DNA of 8,703 nucleotides from assembly GCA_021737905.1 (NCBI GenBank), contig JAIPDA010000090.1:1-8703 (forward strand), read 5' to 3'. A program made the translations under genes and the position numbers. Below are positions 1-6,066 of this stretch, one piece after another. The DNA comes from Rhodoferax sp. (lineage in GTDB: Bacteria; Pseudomonadota; Gammaproteobacteria; Burkholderiales; Burkholderiaceae_C). Positions within the stretch are counted from its first letter, which is position 1, and each line of letters starts with the position of its first letter. The notes beneath the pieces were generated by a model, which saw nothing but the letters and a program-made list of their open reading frames with translations, searched no databases and had not been told where the DNA came from.

Positions 1-1
1 G

Positions 2-496
2 GCACCTTTGGGTCTGGACACCAGCTGGGGCCTGGACCATGGCGCCTGGTCGGTGCTCAAGCCCATGTTTCCTGCGGCGGACATCCCCGTGGTGCAGCTG
101 AGCATGGACTACAGCCGGGCTCCTTCAGAGCACTACGCGCTGGCCGGCCAGCTCAAGGCCTTGCCCCAGCGCGGCGTGCTCATCGTGGCCAGCGGCAACG
201 TGGTGCACAACCTGCAGCAGGCGCAGCGCGGAGCGGCAGGCAACCAGGCCTACGACTGGGCGCTGGAGTTTGACCAAACGATTGCCGGCCAGGTTCAGCA
301 GGGGCAGCTGGATGCGCTGCAGAATTTTCAAAAGCTGGGCAGTCTGGCCAGCATGGCGCACCCCAGCCATGAGCACTTTTTACCCCTGCTGTCCCCGGCC
401 GGTGCCGTGGCGCCCGGCGAGCAGCCGGAGTTTTTCAACACCAGTTTTCAGCTGGCGTCGATTTCCATGCGGTCCATGCTGTGGGGCGGCCGCTGA
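2..496 (+). CDS. ygiD: LigB-family 4,5-DOPA-type extradiol dioxygenase, C-terminal part (5' truncated by window)
   Basis: The reading frame is open from base 2 to a TGA at 494-496 and encodes 164 residues. The family is usually about 260-280 residues, so roughly the first 100, including the N-terminal metal-binding histidines, lie outside the window. What is visible fits the LigB / 4,5-DOPA extradiol dioxygenase family (E. coli YgiD type): GLDHGAWSVLKPMFP near the start, PVVQLSMDY, the strand-turn GVLIVASGNVVHNL, and HPSHEHFLPLL toward the C terminus. Histidines in these motifs line the non-haem metal site in the family. Members open catechol-type rings; the physiological substrate in bacteria is mostly unknown, so the substrate is not assigned. 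The gene is convergent with the aminotransferase and only 7 bp from it. The family call is firm and the substrate is open. Confidence 0.85.
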   Translation, partial: APLGLDTSWGLDHGAWSVLKPMFPAADIPVVQLSMDYSRAPSEHYALAGQLKALPQRGVLIVASGNVVHNLQQAQRGAAGNQAYDWALEFDQTIAGQVQQGQLDALQNFQKLGSLASMAHPSHEHFLPLLSPAGAVAPGEQPEFFNTSFQLASISMRSMLWGGR

Positions 497-502
497 GCGG
501 CC
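488..502. other. GC-rich dyad at convergent gene ends
   Basis: GGCCGC (488-493) and GCGGCC (497-502) form a perfect 6-bp inverted repeat whose 3-nt loop is exactly the TGA stop of the dioxygenase gene. It lies between two convergent genes and could help terminate both strands. No T-run follows on either strand, so it is not a canonical intrinsic terminator. GC-rich DNA makes such a short dyad likely by chance. Confidence 0.3.
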
Positions 503-503
503 C

Positions 504-1700
504 TCACATCACCTTGGCGATGGCGGCGCAGACGTAGTCGATGTTTTTGCTGTTGAGCGCAGCCACGCACATGCGACCGGTGTCCGTGCCGTAAACACCG
601 AATTCAGAGCGCAGGCGGACCATCTGGTCCTTGGTGAGGCCCGAGTAGCTGAACATGCCGATTTGCGTGGTGATGAAGCTCATGTCCTGCTTGACGCCGG
701 CGGCCTTGAGTTTGTCGACCAACAAGGTGCGCATTTGCTTGATGCGAACGCGCATTTCGGCGAGTTCTGTCTCCCACAGCGTGCGCAGCTCGGGCGTGTT
801 GAGAACGGCAGCGACCACGGCACCGCCGTGAATAGGCGGGTTGCTGTAGTTGGTGCGGATGGCGATTTTCAGCTGGCTGAGCACGCGCTCGGCTTCCTCC
901 TTGCTTTGGCAGAGCACGCTCAGGGCGCCCACACGCTCTCCGTAGAGGCTGAAGCTTTTAGAGAAAGATGTGGATACAAAAAAGTTCAGGCCGGCGGCAA
1001 CAAACTTGCCGATCACGGCGCCGTCTTCAGCGATGCCGTGACCAAAGCCTTGGTAAGCCATGTCCAGAAAAGCGACCAGACCGCCCGCCTTGACTGCGGC
1101 AATCACCTGATCCCATTGGGCGGCGGTGATGTCGTAGCCGGTCGGGTTGTGGCAGCAGGCATGAAGAACCACGACGGTGCCCGGCGCAGCCGCCTTGATG
1201 CCGGCCAGCATGCCTTCAAAGTTGATGCCGCGCTTGGCCGCGTCGTAGTAGGGGTAGGTCTGTACTTCAAAGCCTGCATTGGTGAACAAGGCGCGGTGAT
1301 TTTCCCAGCTCGGGTCGCTGATCATCACCTTGGCATTCGGGTTCAGGCGTTTGAGGAAGTCGGCGCCGACCTTCAGGCCGCCGGTGCCGCCAATGGCCTG
1401 GATGGTGGCTACCCGGCCGGACTTGACGGCTTCACTGTCGGCACCAAAGACCAGGCTTTTGACGGCGGCGTCATACGCGGCGATACCGTCAATCGGCAGA
1501 TAACCGCGGGCTGTTGGCGCGTTGGCCATGGTTTTTTCGGCCGCGCGAACACACTGCAGCAAGGGCAGTTTGCCGCTGTCGTCGTAATAGACGCCGACGC
1601 CGAGATTGACCTTGCTGGGATTGCTGTCTGCGTTGAATTGCTCGTTCAGACCCAGGATCGGGTCGCGTGGGGCCATTTCGACAGCGGTGAACATTGACAT
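504..1700 (-). CDS. tyrB: Aromatic amino acid / aspartate aminotransferase (class I, PLP)
   Basis: This cytosolic PLP enzyme moves amino groups between aromatic amino acids or aspartate and 2-oxoglutarate, the last step of tyrosine and phenylalanine synthesis. The protein is 398 residues, the usual size for the AspC/TyrB group (about 396-400). Visible markers are SDPSWENH with Trp132 stacking on PLP, HACCHNPTG with Asn185, DMAYQGFG with Asp213 and Tyr216, the PLP lysine Lys248 in SFSKSFSLYGERVG, Arg282 in IRTNYSNPP, and Arg376 in DTGRMCVA for the substrate carboxylate. The start at 1700 is preferred over the in-frame ATG at 1694 because GGAAAG (minus strand, 1712-1707) lies 6 nt before it. 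No convincing promoter was seen. It is transcribed divergently from uvrB. AspC versus TyrB cannot be settled by sequence reading; the TyrB label rests on overall resemblance to proteins so named in betaproteobacteria. Confidence 0.9.
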   Translation of the reverse strand: MSMFTAVEMAPRDPILGLNEQFNADSNPSKVNLGVGVYYDDSGKLPLLQCVRAAEKTMANAPTARGYLPIDGIAAYDAAVKSLVFGADSEAVKSGRVATIQAIGGTGGLKVGADFLKRLNPNAKVMISDPSWENHRALFTNAGFEVQTYPYYDAAKRGINFEGMLAGIKAAAPGTVVVLHACCHNPTGYDITAAQWDQVIAAVKAGGLVAFLDMAYQGFGHGIAEDGAVIGKFVAAGLNFFVSTSFSKSFSLYGERVGALSVLCQSKEEAERVLSQLKIAIRTNYSNPPIHGGAVVAAVLNTPELRTLWETELAEMRVRIKQMRTLLVDKLKAAGVKQDMSFITTQIGMFSYSGLTKDQMVRLRSEFGVYGTDTGRMCVAALNSKNIDYVCAAIAKVM

Positions 1701-1748
1701 GAAAAGCTTTCCATTAAAGTGAAATAAATACAGAACTTCAGCCAGACC

Positions 1749-1754
1749 AGGGGG
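1749..1754 (+). promoter_or_regulatory. Shine-Dalgarno of the uvrB leader ORF
   Basis: AGGGGG ends 5 nt before an ATG at 1760. With the following T it pairs with the 16S anti-SD core along its length, allowing one G-U wobble. It is clearly better than anything in front of uvrB itself, where only a loosely purine-rich GCGGGGC is seen. Confidence 0.4.
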
Positions 1755-1759
1755 TAACG

Positions 1760-1855
1760 ATGGACCTGGCCATCAGCCGCCCCCGGGCAACTTTCACGCA
1801 CAAAGCCCAAATGTCGTATTCTGTTCTGTTACCCGTAATTTTAGCGGGGCGTTAA
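1760..1855 (+). CDS. Possible 31-aa leader peptide overlapping the uvrB start
   Basis: This short open frame starts at ATG 1760 and ends with TAA at 1853-1855; the final A is also the first base of the uvrB ATG (TAATG overlap). The peptide begins MDLAISRPRATF and ends with the hydrophobic stretch YSVLLPVILAGR. A good Shine-Dalgarno precedes it, and the stop-start overlap is the usual arrangement for translational coupling. Against it: the codons (two TTA, one GTA, ATT) are less GC-biased than neighbouring genes, no family is recognised, and the best candidate uvrB -10 box lies inside the frame, which would leave the ORF untranscribed from that promoter. It may well be chance. If real, it would act in cis on uvrB translation. 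Confidence 0.25.
   Translation: MDLAISRPRATFTHKAQMSYSVLLPVILAGR
1793..1822 (+). promoter_or_regulatory. Weak candidate sigma-70 promoter for uvrB
   Basis: TTCACG (1793-1798) and TATTCT (1817-1822) each match four of six consensus positions, with an 18-bp spacer, about 33 bp upstream of the uvrB ATG. This is the best pair I found in the tyrB-uvrB interval, but it is weak. No complete LexA-type operator (CTGT-N8-ACAG) was seen nearby. Confidence 0.3.
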
Positions 1856-3972
1856 TGATGTCTATACAAGAAGCCTCTCAAGTACTCAGTCCCTTGCCCG
1901 AATCGGATGATCCGGCCTTACCCGGTCGCTTTGTGCGTTACCCGGGTTCGCCCTTTGAGCTGTTCATGCCCTACGAGCCGGCCGGTGATCAGCCCACGGC
2001 GATTGAGCAGTTGGTCGAAGGCGTGAACGATGGCGAGGTGTTCCAAACCTTGCTGGGCGTGACCGGTTCGGGCAAAACTTTCACCATGGCCAATGTGATT
2101 GCCCGGCTGGGCCGCCCGGCCATCGTTTTTGCGCCCAACAAGACCCTGGCAGCCCAGCTGTACAGCGAGTTCCGGGAGTTTTTCCCGAAGAACGCGGTCG
2201 AGTATTTCGTCAGTTACTACGACTACTACCAGCCTGAGGCCTACGTGCCGCAGCGCGACCTGTTCATTGAAAAAGACTCCGCCATCAACGAGCACATCGA
2301 GCAGATGCGGCTGTCGGCGACCAAGAGCGTGCTGGAGCGGCGTGACACCATCATCGTGGCCACCGTCAGCGCAATCTACGGCATTGGCGCACCCGAGGAC
2401 TACACGCAGATGCGGTTCATTGCCCGCGTCGGCGACAAGATGGGCCAGCGCGATGTGATCGCCCGCCTGATCCGCATGCAGTACAGCCGCAATGAGCAGG
2501 ACTTTGCGCGCGGCACTTTCCGCGTACGCGGCGATGTGATTGACATCTTTCCGGCCGAGCATTCCGAGTTGGCTATACGCGTTGAATTGTTTGACGATGA
2601 GATCGAGTCGCTGCAGCTGTTTGACCCGCTGACCGGGCGCATCCGCCAAAAAGTCCCGCGCTTTGTGATTTACCCGAAAAGCCATTACGTGACCCCGCGC
2701 GATAAGGTCATGATGGCGGTGGAAACCATCAAGCTTGAGCTGGTTGAGCGCGTCAAGCAGTTCATCAGCGAGGGCAAGCTGGTCGAGGCGCAACGCATCG
2801 AACAGCGCACCCGCTTTGACCTGGAAATGCTCAGCGAAATCGGTCACTGCAAAGGCATTGAAAACTACACCCGGCATTTGAGCGGCGCACCGCCGGGCTC
2901 AGCGCCGTCGACCCTGTGCGACTACCTGCCCAAGGACGCGGTGATGTTTCTAGACGAAAGCCACGTCATGATCGGCCAGCTCAACGCCATGTACAACGGC
3001 GACCGGGCGCGCAAGACCACCTTGGTGGCCTATGGTTTTCGCCTGCCCAGCGCGCTGGACAACCGGCCGCTGAAGTTTGAAGAGTTTGAGAGCAAGATGC
3101 GGCAAGCAATTTTTGTTTCTGCCACACCGGCCGCTTATGAGATCGCGCATGCGGGTCGCGTGGTTGAGCAGGTGGTCCGGCCGACGGGTCTGGTGGATCC
3201 GCAGGTTGAGGTGCGCCCGGCCACGCACCAGGTGGACGATGTGCTGCAGGAAATCCGCATCCGGGTTGACAAAAATGAGCGCGTGCTGATCACCACGCTC
3301 ACCAAGCGCATGGCCGAGCAGCTCACCGACTACCTGACCGACAACGGCGTGAAGGTGCGCTACTTGCACAGTGACGTGGACACAGTCGAGCGGGTCGAGA
3401 TTTTGCGTGACCTGCGCCTGGGTGCCTTTGACGTGCTGGTGGGCATCAACTTGCTGCGCGAGGGCCTGGACATTCCCGAAGTCAGTCTGGTCGCGATTCT
3501 GGATGCTGACAAGGAAGGCTTTTTGCGCGCTGAGCGCAGCTTGATCCAGACCATCGGCCGGGCGGCCCGCAATCTCAACGGGCGGGCGATTTTGTATGCC
3601 GATCGGATGACCGACTCCATGAAAAAAGCCATGGGTGAAACTGAGCGCCGTCGCAACAAGCAACTTGCTTTCAATGTGACCCACAACATCACACCGCGCA
3701 GCGTGGTCAAGCGCATCAAAGATCTGATTGACGGCGTCTACAGTGAAAAGTCTGGCAAAGAGGCGCAAAAACTGGAGCTGCAAAAAGCGCAGGTGGAAGA
3801 CATGAGCGAAAAAGACATCGCACGTGAGATCAAACGCCTGGAAAAAGAAATGATTGATCACGCTAAAAACCTGGAGTTCGAAAAAGCTGCGCGCGTGCGT
3901 GACCAGCTCAGCCAGCTCAAAGCCAGGGCTTTTGGTGCGGCCGGGACCGACCCCATTTCACTGGCACCTTGA
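1855..3972 (+). CDS. uvrB: UvrABC excinuclease subunit B
   Basis: UvrB is the damage-verifying, helicase-like subunit of nucleotide excision repair; UvrA2 loads it on DNA and it recruits UvrC for dual incision. The protein is 705 residues, slightly longer than E. coli UvrB (673), mainly because about 20-30 extra residues precede the conserved FELFMPYEPAGDQPTAI. Motifs in order: Walker A GVTGSGKT (68-75), the damage-probing beta-hairpin region YYDYYQPEAYVP (121-132), Walker B with FLDESH (365-370), VSATPA (421-426), GINLLREGLDIPEV (530-543), QTIGRAARN (565-573), and the C-terminal UVR motif that contacts UvrC (about 659-689, RLEKEMIDHAKNLEFEKAAR). Two ATG codons stand in tandem (1855 and 1858); either could be used and the Shine-Dalgarno is poor. 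It appears monocistronic, since the next gene belongs to the isc operon and a hairpin with T-run lies between them. Complete, with no missing key residues. Confidence 0.98.
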   Translation: MMSIQEASQVLSPLPESDDPALPGRFVRYPGSPFELFMPYEPAGDQPTAIEQLVEGVNDGEVFQTLLGVTGSGKTFTMANVIARLGRPAIVFAPNKTLAAQLYSEFREFFPKNAVEYFVSYYDYYQPEAYVPQRDLFIEKDSAINEHIEQMRLSATKSVLERRDTIIVATVSAIYGIGAPEDYTQMRFIARVGDKMGQRDVIARLIRMQYSRNEQDFARGTFRVRGDVIDIFPAEHSELAIRVELFDDEIESLQLFDPLTGRIRQKVPRFVIYPKSHYVTPRDKVMMAVETIKLELVERVKQFISEGKLVEAQRIEQRTRFDLEMLSEIGHCKGIENYTRHLSGAPPGSAPSTLCDYLPKDAVMFLDESHVMIGQLNAMYNGDRARKTTLVAYGFRLPSALDNRPLKFEEFESKMRQAIFVSATPAAYEIAHAGRVVEQVVRPTGLVDPQVEVRPATHQVDDVLQEIRIRVDKNERVLITTLTKRMAEQLTDYLTDNGVKVRYLHSDVDTVERVEILRDLRLGAFDVLVGINLLREGLDIPEVSLVAILDADKEGFLRAERSLIQTIGRAARNLNGRAILYADRMTDSMKKAMGETERRRNKQLAFNVTHNITPRSVVKRIKDLIDGVYSEKSGKEAQKLELQKAQVEDMSEKDIAREIKRLEKEMIDHAKNLEFEKAARVRDQLSQLKARAFGAAGTDPISLAP

Positions 3973-4008
3973 ACGGCAAATTTCGGGTAAACCCTTAAAT
4001 ACCCCCAT

Positions 4009-4041
4009 GCCTAGAGAGGTCGACTAAATCGCTAGGCTTTT
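4009..4041 (+). terminator. Probable intrinsic terminator downstream of uvrB
   Basis: GCCTAG (4009-4014) pairs with CTAGGC (4032-4037), followed directly by TTTT (4038-4041). Inside, CGA (4021-4023) can pair with TCG (4029-4031) around a CTAAA loop, stacking on the outer stem and leaving a 6-nt bulge on the 5' side. The stem is modest and the T-run short, so termination is probably partial. The same bases overlap an IscR-like operator match just upstream of the isc promoter. Confidence 0.55.
4016..4040 (+). promoter_or_regulatory. Second, weaker IscR type-1-like site
   Basis: Around the core TCGACTAAATCGCTAGGC, 18 of 25 positions agree with the E. coli type-1 IscR consensus as I recall it (ATASYYGACT, RWWWY, AGTCRRSTAT). 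Many of those positions are degenerate, so the match is modest. The left GACT is intact while the right AGTC is CTAG-like. It starts 31 bp upstream of the better site, close to three helical turns, so both would lie on the same DNA face. It shares bases with the terminator hairpin, which may explain part of its symmetry. Confidence 0.3.
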
Positions 4042-4045
4042 GGTC

Positions 4046-4051
4046 TATACT
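4046..4051 (+). promoter_or_regulatory. iscR -10-like box
   Basis: TATACT matches five of six bases of the sigma-70 -10 consensus and predicts a transcript start near 4058. The -35 is not clear: TCGACT at 4020-4025 has the right flavour but a 20-bp spacer. The better IscR-like site covers this box. Confidence 0.5.
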
Positions 4052-4071
4052 TGATCAATTCAGTCGAGATA
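4047..4071 (+). promoter_or_regulatory. IscR type-1 operator of the isc operon
   Basis: This 25-bp stretch begins ATACTTGATCAATTC and continues AGTCGAGATA. It matches 20 of 25 positions of the type-1 IscR consensus as I recall it, including GA of the left arm and the entire AGTC with RRS of the right arm. The five mismatches are CT in the left GACT and the last three bases. It overlaps the TATACT box and the predicted start site, where bound IscR would block RNA polymerase. In E. coli, [2Fe-2S]-IscR represses its own operon through such sites; the same loop is inferred here. Confidence 0.6.
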
Positions 4072-4101
4072 AATCCCAAAAAAGACTGTTTTCGCTGACC
4101 G

Positions 4102-4120
4102 CTTTTGAGCCGCTCAAGAG
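4102..4120 (+). other. Stem-loop in the iscR leader
   Basis: CTTTTGAG (4102-4109) pairs with CTCAAGAG (4113-4120) around a 3-nt CCG loop: eight pairs including one U-G wobble. No T-run follows, so it is not a terminator. It sits in a leader of about 150 nt that carries no ATG, between the predicted start site and iscR. Function unknown: stability, an RNA or protein target, or nothing. Confidence 0.4.
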
Positions 4121-4196
4121 GGCAGATTCATCAAAACCCGGACCACCAAAAGTTGTCAGGGTTGACGAAAAAACGGTAGTAAAGCAATTATTTTTT

Positions 4197-4201
4197 AAGG
4201 A
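4197..4201 (+). promoter_or_regulatory. iscR ribosome binding site
   Basis: AAGGA lies 8 nt before the ATG at 4210 and supports this start. It is one of the two better Shine-Dalgarno sequences in the isc operon, the other being that of iscU. Confidence 0.8.
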
Positions 4202-4209
4202 ATCTTGAA

Positions 4210-4746
4210 ATGCGCCTCACAACCAAAGGCCGCTTTGCGGTCACTGCCATGATTGACCTGGCCTTACGCCAAAACAACGGTCCCGTGACGCTGGCTGCCA
4301 TCAGCCAACGGCAGCAAATTTCTCTGTCTTATTTAGAACAGTTGTTTGGCAAGCTGCGCCGCCATGAACTGGTGGAGTCCACCCGCGGGCCTGGCGGTGG
4401 CTATTCATTGGGAAGAAAAGCAGCTCAGATCACTGTTGCAGACATCATTTTGTCGGTGGACGAGCCCATTGATGCCACCCACTGTGGCGGCAAAGAGAAC
4501 TGCATGGGCGAAGCCGGTCGCTGCATGACCCATGAGTTATGGGCTTCACTCAACAGCCGCATGGTTGATTTTCTGGCTTCGGTCACTTTGCAAAAACTGG
4601 TCGACGATCAATTGGCCAAAGGCTTGGTTGTTGAAAGCAGCCCGCAAGCTAAAAAGGCTATTTTCAGCTCACCGATTGTCAAATCTGTGCGTGTCACCGG
4701 GCCTAATTCTGTTTTTGCACTGGGTAAAGCTTTTTCCAAGAGCTGA
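4210..4746 (+). CDS. iscR: Fe-S cluster regulator IscR (Rrf2 family)
   Basis: IscR binds a [2Fe-2S] cluster when the cell has enough clusters and then represses the isc operon; the apo form also controls other genes. The 178-residue protein starts MRLTTKGRFAVTAMIDLAL as Rrf2 proteins do. A winged helix-turn-helix follows (about 25-68: SLSYLEQLFGKLR then ESTRGPGGGYSLGR). The cluster loop has Cys92, Cys98, Cys105 and His108, in the pattern C-X5-C-X6-C-X2-H. E. coli has C-X5-C-X5-C-X2-H, so one residue is inserted between the second and third cysteines. The C-terminal tail past residue 140 is longer than in E. coli (162 aa in total) and unremarkable. First gene of the operon, 49 bp before iscS. 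Function is very likely conserved, supported by the operator upstream. Confidence 0.97.
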   Translation: MRLTTKGRFAVTAMIDLALRQNNGPVTLAAISQRQQISLSYLEQLFGKLRRHELVESTRGPGGGYSLGRKAAQITVADIILSVDEPIDATHCGGKENCMGEAGRCMTHELWASLNSRMVDFLASVTLQKLVDDQLAKGLVVESSPQAKKAIFSSPIVKSVRVTGPNSVFALGKAFSKS

Positions 4747-4747
4747 T

Positions 4748-4771
4748 TCATTGCGCTTCGCCTGATTTTTT
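4748..4771 (+). terminator. Weak attenuator-like hairpin between iscR and iscS
   Basis: TCA (4748-4750) and GCG (4753-4755) can pair with CGC (4759-4761) and TGA (4763-4765), with a CTT loop and a small internal loop, followed by six T (4766-4771). The stem is short and interrupted, so termination would be weak. The position is where differential iscR versus iscSUA expression would be set. Confidence 0.3.
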
Positions 4772-4795
4772 CTTTATCGACATCTAAGAGCTGAC

Positions 4796-6013
4796 ATGGA
4801 CACGCCTCACTTCCCCATTTACATGGACTACAGCGCCACCAACCCTTGTGACCCGCGGGTGGTAGATGCCATGATTCCCTGGTTGCGCGAGCATTTCGGC
4901 AACCCGGCATCGCGCAGTCATGCATGGGGTTGGGAGGCCGAGGCCGCTGTCGAAAAAGCCCGTGACAATGTCGCCGCCCTCATCGGTGCGGATCCGCGAG
5001 AAATTGTCTGGACCAGCGGCGCAACCGAGTCCAATAACCTCGCCATCAAGGGCGCGGCGCATTTTTACAAGTCCAAAGGCAAACACCTGATCACGGTCAA
5101 GACTGAGCACAAAGCCGTGCTCGACACCTGCCGCGAGCTCGAGCGTCAGGGCTTTGAAGTGACCTACCTGGACGTGCAGGCCGATGGCTTGCTTGACCTG
5201 GAAGCGCTGAAGGCTGCCATTCGACCCGACACCATCATCGTCAGCGTGATGTACGTGAACAATGAGATTGGTGTGATTCAGGACATTGCGGCCATCGGCA
5301 CGATTTGCCGCGAGCGCGGGGTGATTTTTCATGTGGATGCGGCGCAAGCCACGGGCCGGGTAGACATTGACCTGAACACCTTGCCGGTTGATTTGATGAG
5401 CCTGACCTCGCACAAGACCTACGGCCCTAAAGGCATTGGTGCTTTGTATGTGCGCCGCAAGCCGCGTATTCGCCTTGAAGCGCAGATGCACGGTGGCGGT
5501 CATGAGCGCGGTATGCGCTCGGGTACGCTGCCCACGCACCAGTGCGTTGGCATGGGCGAGGCCTACCGCATTGCCAAAGCTGAAATGCACGAAGAAAACA
5601 AACGCATCCGCGCCTTGCAAGAGCGCATGCTGGCAGGCCTGAAAGATGTCGAGGAAGTGTTTCTGAACGGCCACGCTGTCAAGCGCGTGCCCCACAACCT
5701 GAACATGAGCTTTAACTTCGTTGAAGGCGAGTCCTTGATCATGGGTATCAAGGGCCTGGCGGTGTCCAGTGGTTCGGCCTGCACTTCGGCCAGCCTGGAG
5801 CCCAGCTATGTGCTTCGCGCTCTGGGTCGCAGCGACGAACTTGCCCACAGCAGCCTGCGCATGACCATTGGCCGCTGGAGCACCGAAGAAGAGATTGATT
5901 ACGCGGTGGCCACCATCAAAGAAAACGTCGCTAAATTGCGCGAGTTGTCTCCGCTGTGGGAAATGTTCAAAGACGGCGTAGACCTGTCTACCATCCAGTG
6001 GTCGGCGCACTGA
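4796..6013 (+). CDS. iscS: Cysteine desulfurase IscS
   Basis: A PLP enzyme that removes sulfur from L-cysteine as an enzyme-bound persulfide and hands it to IscU and, in many bacteria, to tRNA thiolation and other pathways. The 405-residue length matches E. coli IscS (404). Features seen: PIYMDYSATNPCDPRV at the N terminus, SGATESNNLAIKG, His105 in TEHKAVLD, Asp181 and Gln184 in FHVDAAQATG, the PLP lysine Lys207 in SHKTYGPKG, and the mobile active-site cysteine Cys329 in SSGSACTSASLEPS. The C terminus SPLWEMFKDGVDLSTIQW is the group-I IscS tail that docks IscU. The start at 4796 fits the family; AAGAG (4786-4790) lies 5 nt upstream as a modest ribosome site. iscR lies 49 bp upstream and iscU 66 bp downstream. 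Complete and unambiguous. Confidence 0.99.
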   Translation: MDTPHFPIYMDYSATNPCDPRVVDAMIPWLREHFGNPASRSHAWGWEAEAAVEKARDNVAALIGADPREIVWTSGATESNNLAIKGAAHFYKSKGKHLITVKTEHKAVLDTCRELERQGFEVTYLDVQADGLLDLEALKAAIRPDTIIVSVMYVNNEIGVIQDIAAIGTICRERGVIFHVDAAQATGRVDIDLNTLPVDLMSLTSHKTYGPKGIGALYVRRKPRIRLEAQMHGGGHERGMRSGTLPTHQCVGMGEAYRIAKAEMHEENKRIRALQERMLAGLKDVEEVFLNGHAVKRVPHNLNMSFNFVEGESLIMGIKGLAVSSGSACTSASLEPSYVLRALGRSDELAHSSLRMTIGRWSTEEEIDYAVATIKENVAKLRELSPLWEMFKDGVDLSTIQWSAH

Positions 6014-6027
6014 TTCATCACACTTCA

Positions 6028-6051
6028 AGCCGACCGGTTGTCCGTTTGGCT
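6028..6051 (+). other. Stem-loop between iscS and iscU
   Basis: AGCCGACCGG (6028-6037) pairs with CCGTTTGGCT (6042-6051) around a TTGT loop: nine pairs including one G-U, with one C-T mismatch. It fills much of the 66-bp gap and ends 15 nt before the iscU Shine-Dalgarno. No T-run follows, so RNA processing or protection of a 3' end is more plausible than termination. No function is proven. Confidence 0.5.
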
Positions 6052-6066
6052 CAACTTATCCAGTAC

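Noticed and set aside
270..1697. Long plus-strand open frame (475 codons) opposite tyrB
   Set aside because: It overlaps two recognised genes, has no family resemblance, and arises from codon bias of the complete aminotransferase gene on the other strand.
1718..1733. LexA (SOS) box upstream of uvrB, right half AATAAATACAG
   Set aside because: Only the right half fits; the left CTGT is absent (AGTG), and the site is about 120 bp from uvrB inside the tyrB leader. No full CTGT-N8-ACAG was found in the interval.
1752..1834. Inverted repeat GGGTAAC (1752-1758) and GTTACCC (1828-1834) upstream of uvrB
   Set aside because: Seven bases separated by 69 nt without supporting inner pairing; likely chance.
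1918..3861. Two long minus-strand open frames opposite uvrB (1918-2877, 2950-3861)
   Set aside because: Both lie wholly inside uvrB, have low-complexity V/L/H/D-rich translations, and match no family I know.
4061..4092. CAGTC (4061-4065) with GACTG (4084-4088) and TTTT as a leader attenuator
   Set aside because: Five pairs around an 18-nt loop is too weak to propose as a terminator.
4134..4167. IscR type-2 site in the iscR leader (AAAACCC start)
   Set aside because: After the first seven bases the match to the type-2 pattern collapses.
4162..4190. TTGACG (4162-4167) as the -35 of a second iscR promoter
   Set aside because: No acceptable -10 lies at 16-18 bp (CAATTA at 17), and it would leave almost no room for the ribosome site.
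4784..6028. Long minus-strand open frame (414 codons) opposite iscS
   Set aside because: It is antisense to a complete, motif-rich IscS and contains no recognisable domain; a shadow of GC-rich codon use.
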